From Gymnopilus junonius (taxonomy: Eukaryota > Basidiomycota > Agaricomycetes > Agaricales > Galerinaceae): 64,000 nt of DNA. Below are positions 1-11,327 of the stretch, piece by piece. Each line of letters starts with the position of its first letter. The stretch's first letter is position 1. The notes beneath the pieces are model-generated. The model had not been told where the DNA came from, did no database searches, and saw only the letters and a list, made by a program, of their open reading frames with translations. A program made the translations under genes and the position numbers. The DNA lies in the NCBI GenBank assembly GCA_015501075.1, contig JADNYJ010000154.1, positions 29,715 through 93,714 on the forward strand. Direction: 5' to 3'.

Positions 1-3000
1 GGTATTGTCTGGCGGGTTACTTGAGAATTGAGACTTACCTTGTAATGGCAGATGTTATGGTACTTTTCAATACCATGAATGGCTTATTATTGCAGTGCAG
101 GCTATCGTGGCGAGTACGTAGCCTTTCCATACCAGCTTAACAGCAGCTCCAAGCCTTTTTGTCTGTACAGTTATTGCCGTTTTACGAATGTATGCACTCT
201 ACTGGGGCAGGAGCGCCGTCGTGGCCATATTGTCTCCTATTGTGTTCATTATCTTCGTATACGGCCTGGTGCGTCCCCATTCACTTATACTCATTCTTAA
301 ATAATATAAGTAACGTATCTCACATTGGGGCAGTACGCAATTCTTATGGAGAAAATAGTGGTGTATTCGACGTCGGATTTACCGCGGTACGGTTGCCAGC
401 TGCCCATAACAATTGAAATGTCAGTCTTCCTATCCTACATACTCACTCTAACGCTAAGCAACATAGGGCCCCTGGTATGCCGGACGGTTCATGAGCATGT
501 AATTGTCCTCTTACAAAATCATGATTTGCAGGCTTCATGAGGGGTTGGATCGCACACCTGTGCTTTGACCTTCTCGTCTTTTCAATGACGCTGTACACTG
601 CTGTGAAATTCAAATTTCAAGGTAGCATTCTTGGTGTCATTGTACGCAATGGTGCGTAAAAAATGGCTGAATTTAAGATGTGGATGGGCAAATTGATACA
701 GCAAACTTGAACAGGTACACTTTATTTCGGGTATGCCCCACCCATTCCACCCATGTGCCCTGATACTCAATGACAGATTTATATAGGATTATGGCCTTGT
801 CCACAATTTCCGTTATTCTATCGTACCCAGTGCGTGAGACCCATTTCACCGGCTCTAAAGTTTCCAGACTAAATTCTATCTATTTCTAGTTCTTCCCAGT
901 TCGTTTTCTTTCTATCGTCACAACCCTTCTGATAATCTGATAAATAAATGCATAGGCGTATCTACGAGGTGCAACAGCAACACTCACGAACGTGTAAGTT
1001 TCTATTGGGCGCCCTCCCAATTCAGTTCCTGCGATGAATGACCATATATACCAAGGTTATCCTCAACGATGATATCAAGATTGTTGCTCAACCTACGACG
1101 TTACGCCACCAAAGAAGCAGAGATGAGCAAAGAGACTGAGATGCGGTCTACTATCTCACAACTCGTGTTCGAAATTGGAAGCAACACGGCACCGTGTGAT
1201 GGTGATGAAGAAATTCGAGAAGAAGGAGGAGATGCATTAGATATAGTTGAATGTAACCGTTACAGTAACAAATCATCAAGCAGCTCAGTTTAAGGCTTGT
1301 TTTCGATGTTTCCGATGTATCAGCACACACAGCTCCGATCACCTACATACGTATATTCACCGTATAAAATCGAGATAAATTCTGACATCAGGAACGAACC
1401 TAAAAATCTTCCACTGCAGATGGGGATCCATCCACAACGTCAGAGTTCCAACTTCCTGTCCATCATTTATTCCATACGGACAGAGCAGAGCAGCGAGAAA
1501 TTAAAATTGATAGAGCTCCACCAACAATCTCAATTGACTTGGAGAACATCAGTTATTTTAGGACTATCTCTAGGGGCAGTCATCTAAACTATCCAAAAAC
1601 GTCAAGGGCATATCTTTAGCGCCCAGGCCCCAAAATTGTCTATGCGCCGCAGGACATGCTCGTGGCAACATGTGGCGTTGAAGCCGAGTGCCTATTTACT
1701 ACTGCACCGTCGTCCGAACAAGACGCTGACGGGAATGGAATGAGATAAGTACCTGGCGTAAATTTTCTGCGTCTAGCGCATCGCTTCATTCCAAATAAAG
1801 ATTCCGTTGCAGTGAACCTGTGAAATTATTTCAATTCTTTCCCATATGCGGCGTACTCCAAACTTGCTCCAGACCCTCCAAATTCGAGGATAACTATGTC
1901 CACTCTATCGACGGATAAGCGATTTTGAGGGCTCTTCGACATCTTAACAGATGGACTAGACGCCATCCAACACTGAGCTAGGACGAGCTTGGAAGCCACG
2001 AGAACCGCGTACCTCAGCAGTTAGTGCTCAATTCCAAGATCACCTGGTCTCCCATGAGACGTAAATAAATCGCACACGAAGAAGGCAAGTAGGACCTGAA
2101 AGAGCGGTAAGGTAGAGTATCCTTTCCCACTGATGACGAGACCCACCGGAGATGTAATCGGCAGTCCGAGGGAGCGAATAATTTCTCTCTTTTACCGTTC
2201 CCTTCAACCGCTGTAAGCGCCCGTAATGTGTGCCATCTTATTGATGTACAAATAATCGGCAACACGACGTTTCTGGAATGCGCTTTTTTGGGAAGGAGTC
2301 CGGCCTGCAGTGACGCAGGGTCTATACTGATACAGAACGGCTGATGTTTATCCCATAGGCCGCCAGATTGGTCGTTGCGAAAGGAAAGGGTTGACCAAAG
2401 CGTCTGTATAATTCAGTCTTATCGTCCAACGATCAGTCATATATCAATGTCATGATGAAGAACAGAAGAGCCCTACAGGCTTCTCGCCATATATACCATA
2501 CGATGTTTCCACGCAAATGTGAATAGCTTCCAGAGACACAAAGGAAAGCTAAGAAGGAGATGTCTTCCCTCATCGATGGCGTCAAATCATACGTATTCCA
2601 GAATTGTCCCGGAGCGCGCTATTCTTAGCATTTCGATATCATCATCATCGTCTTGAGGCAGTGCATTGACATATTGACGTCGCGACTAGCCCAGGGTGTA
2701 GTGCGCAGTGTGTGCCACTATTCGAACCTATGATTAGACAGTGGGTGCTCCCACAGCGACCCCAGATTACGTGGATGAGGCACATACATGACAAAGCATG
2801 AAGTATTTCGACATGGGATAACGCCCAAGCTGTGGGCGCGGCAGCGCGGACAGAGGGGATATTTATTCAAACCCCGCGGCGCTTAAGTGTGGTTCACACA
2901 CGCAGGTGGCATGAGGGTCATCTGAACAGTCGACGATCCGTGAAGCCGAGGACCGCCTATAGGTTGCGATAAGGCTTGTGATTTGGACTGATCTAGAAAG

Positions 3001-3765
3001 GGCAGAGTGACTAGAGACCCACGCAGAGACTAGGGGGTGTTCGACTCACCGATTGGCTTCGGGACGTGAATGAGCACTTTCCTCCAGAATGATATCATAC
3101 GAAACACAAGGAGAAAAGAGAAGAGAAAGCTCTATTGGGTGCTTACGAAAAAAGGCATAGAAATACATACTGTACTAATTCTCATAGTCCTCCTCTACAA
3201 CGTCCAATGCCTCAAAACACAAAACGACACCCATGTCAAAGTGCACGAGAAAACGAAGATACGAAGAGGGCCAGAAAAAAAAAAGAGTGGTAACAGGTAT
3301 CCGTCTTTTTTCTTTCCATTACCTTACTTATGCTAGTAAGGCAATGGAAGGAAAAACGATGAATACACGTCATCGCACTCCAAGAGTCAAGGTCAAAGTC
3401 GAATTGGAAGAACAAAAGATACGAGACAGGGCAAAAAACAATAGCAATACATAGAGTACAACCTGGCGAGCCCGCCAACGTAACGCGAAGATGAGCATGT
3501 CGTTCGAAAGAAGTGCAAAAAAAAGAGAAGAAAACGAAGACAAAAGTAGAAAGACATGCTCATCTTGCGGTCGTGTCTGGCGTATAATGGGTTTCAAAGT
3601 CATATCGATGACCATGGAATATTGTGGTCGATGCAACGCGAGCTGAGAAGGCTGCGCGGTGTTACGAAGCCCCTTGACTTCTTTCTTCTGTGGAAGGGGG
3701 GCTTTTACACCGCTACAATGAAAAGAACATAAGTATCAGGATACATTTCCAGCAAAATGGAACCT
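1..3765. other. No recognised gene (left flank)
   Basis: I find no conserved domain, tRNA or clear splice-linked exon chain in this stretch. Open frames are all below about 100 codons and lack recognisable motifs. The stretch 3230-3560 is purine-rich on the plus strand. A gene with very small exons could be missed by eye. Confidence 0.5.
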
Positions 3766-3814
3766 TTATCGAAGAAGAGTTGCAGAATGGAAAAGACCTA
3801 CTTTGACATAATCC

Positions 3815-4450
3815 ACCACGGCCTCCTCGAGCTTGGTCTTATCCTCAGCCCACGCTAACCGCGGTAGCTCCTGCGCTCTAATAGGGTCCAGGTGGTTCTT
3901 CTCCAGGTACGCGATGAGCTCTTCTTGAGGCTCTGATTGGTTGAGGTAAAACGTTAAATACTGCAATCCAGCCTGGAACGTCTCCTTGGTCTTCTTTTCC
4001 CGGAAAATCTTGTCGTCGTGTTCTTGGCGATACCAAGTCCATTCCTTTGGAAGCTTGTATTGATAGAGTTTACCACTGAAAGAGACACGGAGACGTCGGT
4101 CAGTATGTGAAACGCGAATTGCAAGAAGAAACAAAACAAAAACAAAAAACAAAAACAAAAGATGCGACGCACGGCTTTTTAGGCTCAAAGAGGTACTTGG
4201 CTATCCGCAGCGCGACACGCGTATAATGAGCAGGGGCCATGACATACCGTCCCGCCCGAGCCTTATCCGTCAAGAACTGGGAGAGCATATGCCGATAAGG
4301 ATCAAACGTCTGCTTCAGACCCATCAAATACAGCCCCCGTCTATCCATATCCTCCACCTCCACCGTCTCATCCGCCGGAACAGCCAGTAACGGCCACACG
4401 TGCAGCCAATCCCAGAGCAGGTGGGGGTACGTGACGAATGTGAGCAGGTC
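3815..4450 (-). pseudogene. NLR-like C-terminal segment downstream of the NLR
   Basis: This minus-strand coding-like stretch follows directly after the stop of the NLR gene. Two parts join in frame across a GT-AG intron of about 90 nt (roughly 4081-4173). The first includes FLTDKARAGRYVMAP, which closely parallels FLTDRSRAGRYFINS in the NLR upstream. The second is a Lys/Glu-rich helical segment containing KLPKEWTWYRQEHDD. No start codon or Walker motif accompanies it, so it is not an independent NLR. It may be the tail of a second, mostly deleted NLR copy, an alternative C-terminus reached by splicing, or an unrelated gene with a chance match. I do not recognise a function for the Lys/Glu-rich part. 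Confidence 0.4.
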
Positions 4451-4452
4451 TG

Positions 4453-6560
4453 TCAGAAATTATTTGTGAAATAATTTTTGAGCTCGGCGTGGAGGTATTG
4501 GTCCCATGCTTGGATGTGTCGGTCGTAAAGGTCTTTTTGCGGATCGGGGTATGTCTAGATTCGGCCGAAGAAATTTGAAATGGCAGCAAACAGGAGGAGA
4601 GAAATAAATGAGCATAATGGGTTAGAGCGCCAACGTGTAACAAAAAAAAACGTACCAGAGTTTTGAACCACTGGAAAAGATGTGGTAATTCGGCCCAGGC
4701 TTGATCGAACGGTCCTCCACCGTCATTCCACGTCTTACACGTTGTCAACCATATTGATAAATCGAAGTGAAGAAGGTCAGTTAACAGTTCTTGTGTGAGC
4801 ACAGAGTACCGGCAATGCGTCACGAGCGCTTGACCGGCATATTGGTGTACAAATTTATGTCCTAACGTAAAAAAAAGTATCATGACCATGAGTCAGAACA
4901 AACTTCGGGTCCAAAAGGTCTAATAGAGAGCGCTTACCGGAGAGCAAATTCCGAGCACAAGCTCGTGCGAGTTCAGCGTGGACTTTAACCGAGTTTATAA
5001 AGTACCTCCCGGCTCGCGATCGATCTGTGAGGAAATCGATAAGAGAGGTGTGGAGGATCCGTATGCCTGTCTCGCCGGATTTAGCGCCACCCGTAGAGGC
5101 CATCGCAGACATGGAGTTCCGTCTTGAATCAGGAACGCTGAGTATCGAGTGAAGATCTGCGAGGATGAAAGAGACGTCACCGCGGTTCAGGCCGAGCAGC
5201 TCTTCCAGGAATCTCGGGTCTGTAGTCGGAATCGGAAGTTCGGGATCGTTCTGTGCGAATTTTTTGGAATAGAGTCTCTGAGAGAAAAGGATGGCGCCGA
5301 GGATGCGTAAGACGCCCTTGATGTTGTTAACAGCAGCAAAGATGTGTCGATACAGGCAATCGAGCTCGGCAAACGGAATGTCTCCCATGGGATTATTGAT
5401 CCTCAACACCGCGTCCAGGCGTTCGACAGGACGATGCTGGGCAGAGTCAACGTATTTTATCACAGTGGACGCATAAATGAATTGCCCCGCAGCGCGATGG
5501 GCCAAGGATTGTATAATCTGCGATGAAGGCCACGCTGGCGGGATATAAGTACGTAACGGGTGCGTTTGTTTGATGTTATCGAACTTTGACCACAAATACC
5601 GTTTAATCTCGGAGTCAGCAAGGTAGTGTTCATCAAGCACGATCGTATATATGATGTCACGGAGATCATAAGAGTTGAACGAGTCACGGATAGGAGGTTC
5701 AGGCCGGCTGGACACGAGGATGAAGAGTGGGACCTTGCGGTGGATGAGCGCGGTGGACAGTATTCGCACGATGTAGCGCTGAACGTTCGTGTTCTGACAC
5801 TCATCGAGTCCGTCAATCACTACTAGGCGCGCCCACCTCTTGGATCCCGCTTATCCCCGAGAGCGGCATAGGCCTGCAAGAGCGGATTGACGATAAGCAT
5901 CTGCAGCTGGTGCTCGAGAGAGCCGGAGAAAACGGAAGGATCACTCTCGACGGCCTGGGCAATAAAGCGATGTGTTTCGGGGATGGAGACGGATATCTGG
6001 TGCGCCAGTGTCGCCATGAAGTGTTTCTCCGTGTTCAGACCAGCAATACCCCGCGCAAAGAAGAAAGACGCCGCCAGCCAACCCCTTTCATCACAAAACT
6101 GGGAGATCGATTGGGCGATGGACGATTTTCCAGAGCCTCCCGGACCGTATATCCACAGCATCCCACACTCCCGCCGCTCGTCGTTCAGCCAGCCCGTGAT
6201 CATGTTGAGAATCGATGTGCGTGTGCGTGGCTGGCATTTTGGATCGTCGTATTTGCGTCCGGCGTTGTAGAATGCGGCTGGAGCTATTCTGCGTTCCAAA
6301 GTGTCGGTTCCTGGGGATGAATGGTGAAATGAGTGGACCACGACGAAAACGCATGGGAAACGCCAAGATGGCACCATACCTCTCCGGCCGCTAGGGGCCA
6401 CGGCATGTTCAATTAGGCTCTTCTGAGGAGATCGGCCATTGCGAATGACGGACGACGAGCTGGGTGGATGGGAGAGTTCGAGCGGCGAATGCATGGAAGG
6501 GAGGAGAAGAATGAGCGCTAAGAGCAGATGATGGGAGTCTGAGAAAGAGATTTGGAGCAC
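4453..6560 (-). CDS. NACHT-domain NLR (STAND ATPase), apparent frameshift
   Basis: Fungal NLR with a NACHT nucleotide-binding domain, a class of STAND switch proteins linked to non-self recognition and regulated cell death. In order there is a short N-terminal region, the pre-NACHT segment TLERRIAPAAFYNAGRKYDD, Walker A GPGGSGKSS, a linker with FFFARG, Walker B VVIDGLDEC, sensor-like LVSSRPEP, and a helical C-terminus ending near HIQAWDQYLHAEL. No WD, ankyrin or TPR repeats follow. Introns visible at 6311-6379 (69 nt) and 4862-4937 (76 nt) keep frame, and a third lies near 4560-4660. Between Walker A and Walker B (about 5824-5850) the frame changes by one base and an in-frame stop appears, next to an AA run. 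The start is uncertain, since the first exon could begin upstream of 6560. NACHT identity is secure; integrity is not. Confidence 0.85.
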
Positions 6561-7638
6561 CGCCTAGCAAGAGAAAATTATGACACGTGTGGCAAGCCTT
6601 TTGAAAGGCGCTTATTTTAGAGTCCATACGTAAGCGTCATATCGTCCCTGTCTTGCATGGCATCTGATCAAATGACAAATTTTATAGAGACGCCGAGGAA
6701 CCGGAGCCTCTTTCCATTTTCGGATCACGCCCCCGACTACTGCCTTTCGCTGATAAACGCCCGTGCTTCAATGCCATCTCCTCACAAGCGCTCAAGATCT
6801 CATCGCCACATAGGGTCCTGCTAAGCGCCTATACGTCGTTTACCACCGTGCAGGTGGCGGAGAGCCCATTGACACACACTTTTTTCGTCCAGCTGTCCGT
6901 CTCAGCGCTGATAACCGACACTACTTTCGGTTCAAGGTCCGACATTGCCTATTCGTCCACATCCTGGTGTTGCACGTCATTCATCCGTCCGTCCATCCTC
7001 TCAACACGACACCCCGCCAATCCTCCAGACTCGATATATCGAATCATACCACGACCCTCAGTGACGATGGTGACGAGTGAGCAAGAGTGAGTAACGAGAG
7101 ACAAACCGATCGTGGGCGACTAAAAAGATTGAATCACACGCTCCAAGAAGCCCGAGGTGGTAATGTGATAAGTAAACTATAAATAACACTCGGCTCGTCC
7201 TCAGCCACTTTTGGCGCCGAGCGGCGCTTCTCCACGCATGATCTTTCTCCTCCCCTCTTCCGCGTGGGTCACCGCCTTCGAAAGGGAATGGATCAGGCTC
7301 ATAATACTTCCATCCAAAGCAACATGATATCCTCCCCCAATCCGTGCTCTTCAGTCCAACTGCCATGCGTCTTCAACGCGGCCGCAGAGAACTCACTCCT
7401 GTCAAGAGAACGTCTCTTTGACATGCGAATGACATCAAAGGGAAACTTTTTTTCGGCCATGCCGAATCCGGATAAGACTCCCAGCTGTGCTTCAAAGAAG
7501 ACGCGCCGTGGATGCGAAAGCGCTCATATGTCCTGCCAAGATTAAAAATAGTGTGGGAACTGATCTGGGAAAGATATGAGAGAAAACTTTATCACACCTA
7601 AAATATCCTTCACGCATCCCACGCAAAAAAAACTCAAG
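6561..7638. other. No recognised gene between NLR and tRNA
   Basis: Contains the probable 5' flank of the NLR gene. Short open frames on both strands show no recognisable motif or splice-linked exon chain. Confidence 0.45.
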
Positions 7639-7743
7639 CGACGCCAGTAGGACTTGAACCTACGCCCTCAAAGAGGAACAGATGAGTATTTGCAAAGGTA
7701 TCGCGATTCTAATCTGTCGCCGTAACCACTTGGCTATAGCGCC
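7639..7743 (-). tRNA. tRNA-Ser(AGA) with intron
   Basis: A complete cloverleaf can be folded by eye on the minus strand. The acceptor stem is GGCGCTA paired with TGGCGTC, with discriminator G at 7639. The D-arm contains GCCAAGTGGTTACGGC. The anticodon stem is ACAGA/TCTGT with the anticodon AGA at 7708-7710. A 23-nt intron (7684-7706) sits one base 3' of the anticodon, the canonical place. The long variable arm CCTC-TTT-GAGG is characteristic of tRNA-Ser, and the T-arm is GTAGG-TTCAAGT-CCTAC. All stems pair and I see no damage, so it is probably functional. Confidence 0.95.
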
Positions 7744-10700
7744 TGTGGGAGAGCCTGAAGGTGATTCATGCTGAGCTGGACTAGGATTTCATCCTCCTAA
7801 GTAGCGGAACAAAAGCGATAATCTAGCGCTTACATCGCGGCCCTACCAAACTCTGCATATATACTTGATCCTTCAACACTAGTCACCATCCAAATCACTT
7901 GACATTCATCGATAACGCGCTTCTAAGGCGTAACGTATCATTCTAGTGGGGTGACTACCGCCATCTTATAGTAAGCTACCGGTTAGCTTGATTGACTCGT
8001 AGGTCCCATGGACCGGTCATTCAAGATTATTTTGTAAGAAGCAACGTGGCTCGCATCCTCTTGACGCCCGTCCGAAAAAAGCGCCTTGGTATCTCGTCGG
8101 ATTCATCCAAGAAAGGCAAGTACAAGGAAGAAGAAAAAGGTATGGCCTTCCCGGTGAGTTCATGGATCACATATATAAGCTCTGCTACTAAACTAAAAAC
8201 GAATACCCTGATGGACCTAACCAGTCCTCGTATAGCTCTAATCGGCAGCAACTAGTACATTGCAACTGCCATCAACGTGTTTAATAAAAACCTTGGACGT
8301 ATACCCGGAAGGCTGTGCGCTGGGTAAGTACTGCGCAATCCGCCGACTTCTCGGATATTTTCCGAGTCCCTCTTCCCATTCTAGGCGCTAAACGTCGCCT
8401 CAACACAAAAGACGCCTGACAGTCCTGTGGACTACCGAAAGGTCGCATCTCGAGAAGCGGTGTCTCTGCGATAACGAATAATATGGTAATACCTTTCATC
8501 CCAAGTGTACCTTTTTCCCTTCTATGTATCCCCAGCTCAAGTCATAGGATACGTGAAGGGGATACACACAATGAGCAGGACGTGGTAACTCTGTTGGTTT
8601 ATTTAGAACACAATTGAGAGACGGACTCCCAGCTGCAATTATCGACTGGTTCCCATAGAAAAGAAAAGGAAACATAGCAGCAGGAGATTGTACAGCCTCG
8701 TTGATGGGCTTTTCGCCGTGGGTTGGTCTATTCTAAAAATTGATATTTCTGGAATGATCAGTCCTATTTGCGGAGGAGTCCGAATAACCGCGATACTCGA
8801 AGAAAAAAAATGTACTTGTGTACTTGGCTCATGGGATGTTCGTTTCTTTACCCTCCCCCTTCTTTTTCTCCGGCACAAGCGGAGTGAAGAATATGATCGT
8901 ACTTTTCATTAGTCCACGTAAATAATAGGTGGTGCCATTTGACGATATCTTCTATTATTTTAGCAGAATTTTAAGTAAAGCCACCTCGGCGTGAAGAACG
9001 CCCACTGTCCTTCCTTGCTTATTCTCGTTTCCGCACTTCCGCGCTCGTACCCCGTTCCTGATATCTGCAGCGCAACTGTCGTTTCCGGAAATGTGGCACT
9101 ATTTCAACTTCAAAATAGAAAAGGAAAAATGTCGCTGTCGTCCAATTCGTGGCATCAGAAAGGTTTGATTGATAAGAAAAAAAAGACGTTCTCTGGGAGG
9201 AATTCAAAGGCACGTCCTCCTCGACTTCCTAGAACAAAGATGCCGCGTTCCAAACTTTCAAAATGTGAAGGATGACAGGGCACATCACGAGAAAAGAAGA
9301 GAAGTCTTTCATTTCCAAGATATTAAACACGCCGGCGCTCCACGTAAAGAAGTCGAAGTCAGATGCTTGATCCACTCACTAGCTCGTTTCCAAGTTCATT
9401 TCAAGTCATGTCTCCAAAAGCCAATGAGACTCTAAACTGTCTCTATCAACCCGTCCTATGTCCATTGCATTCAGTATACGGATATTTCTTTAAGGAGGAC
9501 AAATGACGCACTATTGGAGGAACAAGTCTATCCAGAGAGACGGTGCATTCCACGCATAGCCTCGTTGGCATTGGGCATGTGCTGTTGGAATCCCATAGTT
9601 AGACTTCAATATACGGTATACGTTATAAAGATGGTTTATCCGCAGCCGTTCTAAAAACTGGTTCGTGGCTGGGCTATAGGCAGTTTGCGGTAATGAACAG
9701 TGGAGGGTGCCGATGCGGCTTGAATAGACTTTAAAGTTGATGTGAATACATCGCGTTTGGGGTTTTTGGGGATGAAATGTTTGCTTACAGTTAAACGACT
9801 TGTCTCGTCATGGATGTGTCCATTCTTGTGAAGGCAAAGTAAATGGTAGCGAGCTGTTTTCGTGATCGAAAGTTCCGACCGGTCGCAGTTAGATTTGGAT
9901 AGGCATTATCCTATCCTATCCTATCCGAATTATCAAAGTCGAGAGCAAGGAACAAGGTGTCAGGATAGAAAGAGAACAGGATCGAGAGCGCATGTATATC
10001 AGCGAGTCGCACACCATAGTACAATCCCAAGTCATATAAGCTTTTAAGTTTTCGTTGGGTAAAACGAACAACTAAAAACGTTACGCCTTGTTCAACAAGA
10101 TTAAGAAGGGGCGGAGCTCATAGACCAAGCCGAGAATGTTGAACGAATGATTCCAGAAGTCGCTAGAATGTTATGGAAGATCAGGCCCTACGAGAATTCG
10201 AATCAGCAGTCGAGATATAGGGGTATTCCAGTGACAGATACCAATATACAATGGCCCATTATCATCCGATAACGTTGTTTCCAATGACCATCAGTCGCTG
10301 CACTTGCTGAAGGCGTGTAGATATCAAAAAGGTATCATAAATGTTCAACGCTAGCCGGCGCTAAATGAACCTAAAACTCCTAGATGCAAATCTTGCGGTG
10401 ATTTTGCTGTAAGATGGAATAACGAACTGGCCAAAGTCATCCGTCCGAGTAATTATGTTCGAGTGAGGAGAGTGAGGATTGGACGAAATGTTAGAGGTCC
10501 AAACCGAGCTCTGCACAGCGAAAACAAGTGTAAGGTGCTTTGGTGTTGGTTTTTTGCTGATAATACGGGCTCAGACGGTCCAGAGAGCAGATAAGATGAC
10601 AGGAATTGTTGAATGACAAAGGAGAGAACCGTGTCCGAGACGGTGTTGGAACCGTGAGAACTTAAAATTTATGTAATCACGCCACTCCAGTTTTTCACCT

Positions 10701-11327
10701 CGACATAAACCGGTACTGACTCCACTGTTATCTAGGAGATCCTCACGCTGTCAGTTCATCGTGTCTCTGGTAAAGGTTCGTTTTGATTTTCGTATGTTCA
10801 GTATGTTGCCCACGTTGACGCGAATTGCAGTAGTCGGTTCGCCTGTCTTACATCAGGCAACTTGCGCCACTGCAGTTCTGAATCTAAGCAACGTTCTATG
10901 TTTTTCTGGTAGGATTTCCTTGACGTTTCTGGGTGCATTTACTTGTGGGCGCGAACTAACTTAGTCTATCGTTGTGCTGCACAATTTTCAGAGTGCCCCG
11001 TCTTTAATGCGGCCCATGACGAGTCCCGCCTCTGTTATTTTGAACAATGACGCCAACTTCCTACGCGCAGACTCTTTCCTTCAAGCACGCGTTGCACCCT
11101 ATTATTTTTGGTGCCTCTTCTCCTTGGTATGCTTCTCATTCGCTGCATGCAGATTACGCGCTCTCACGTTTCCTGGTCAAGTGATCTTATCTGGTATGCT
11201 TTCCTTTTCGTTGACATACGTAGCAAGCTGAGGCAAAGCTCATAAAAACGGCATGCACTTGTTCTGTCTTCTGCCTTCAGTCCTTCCAAGTGGACTGTAA
11301 TTCCTGGACGACAAATAGCCAACTTCG
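7744..11327. other. No recognised gene; small pentanucleotide repeat
   Basis: A 3.6-kb stretch without a recognisable protein or RNA gene. A short ATCCT-type microsatellite lies near 9907-9927. Short open frames on both strands lack motifs. The last few hundred bases are the probable promoter side of the OPT transporter gene. Confidence 0.45.
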
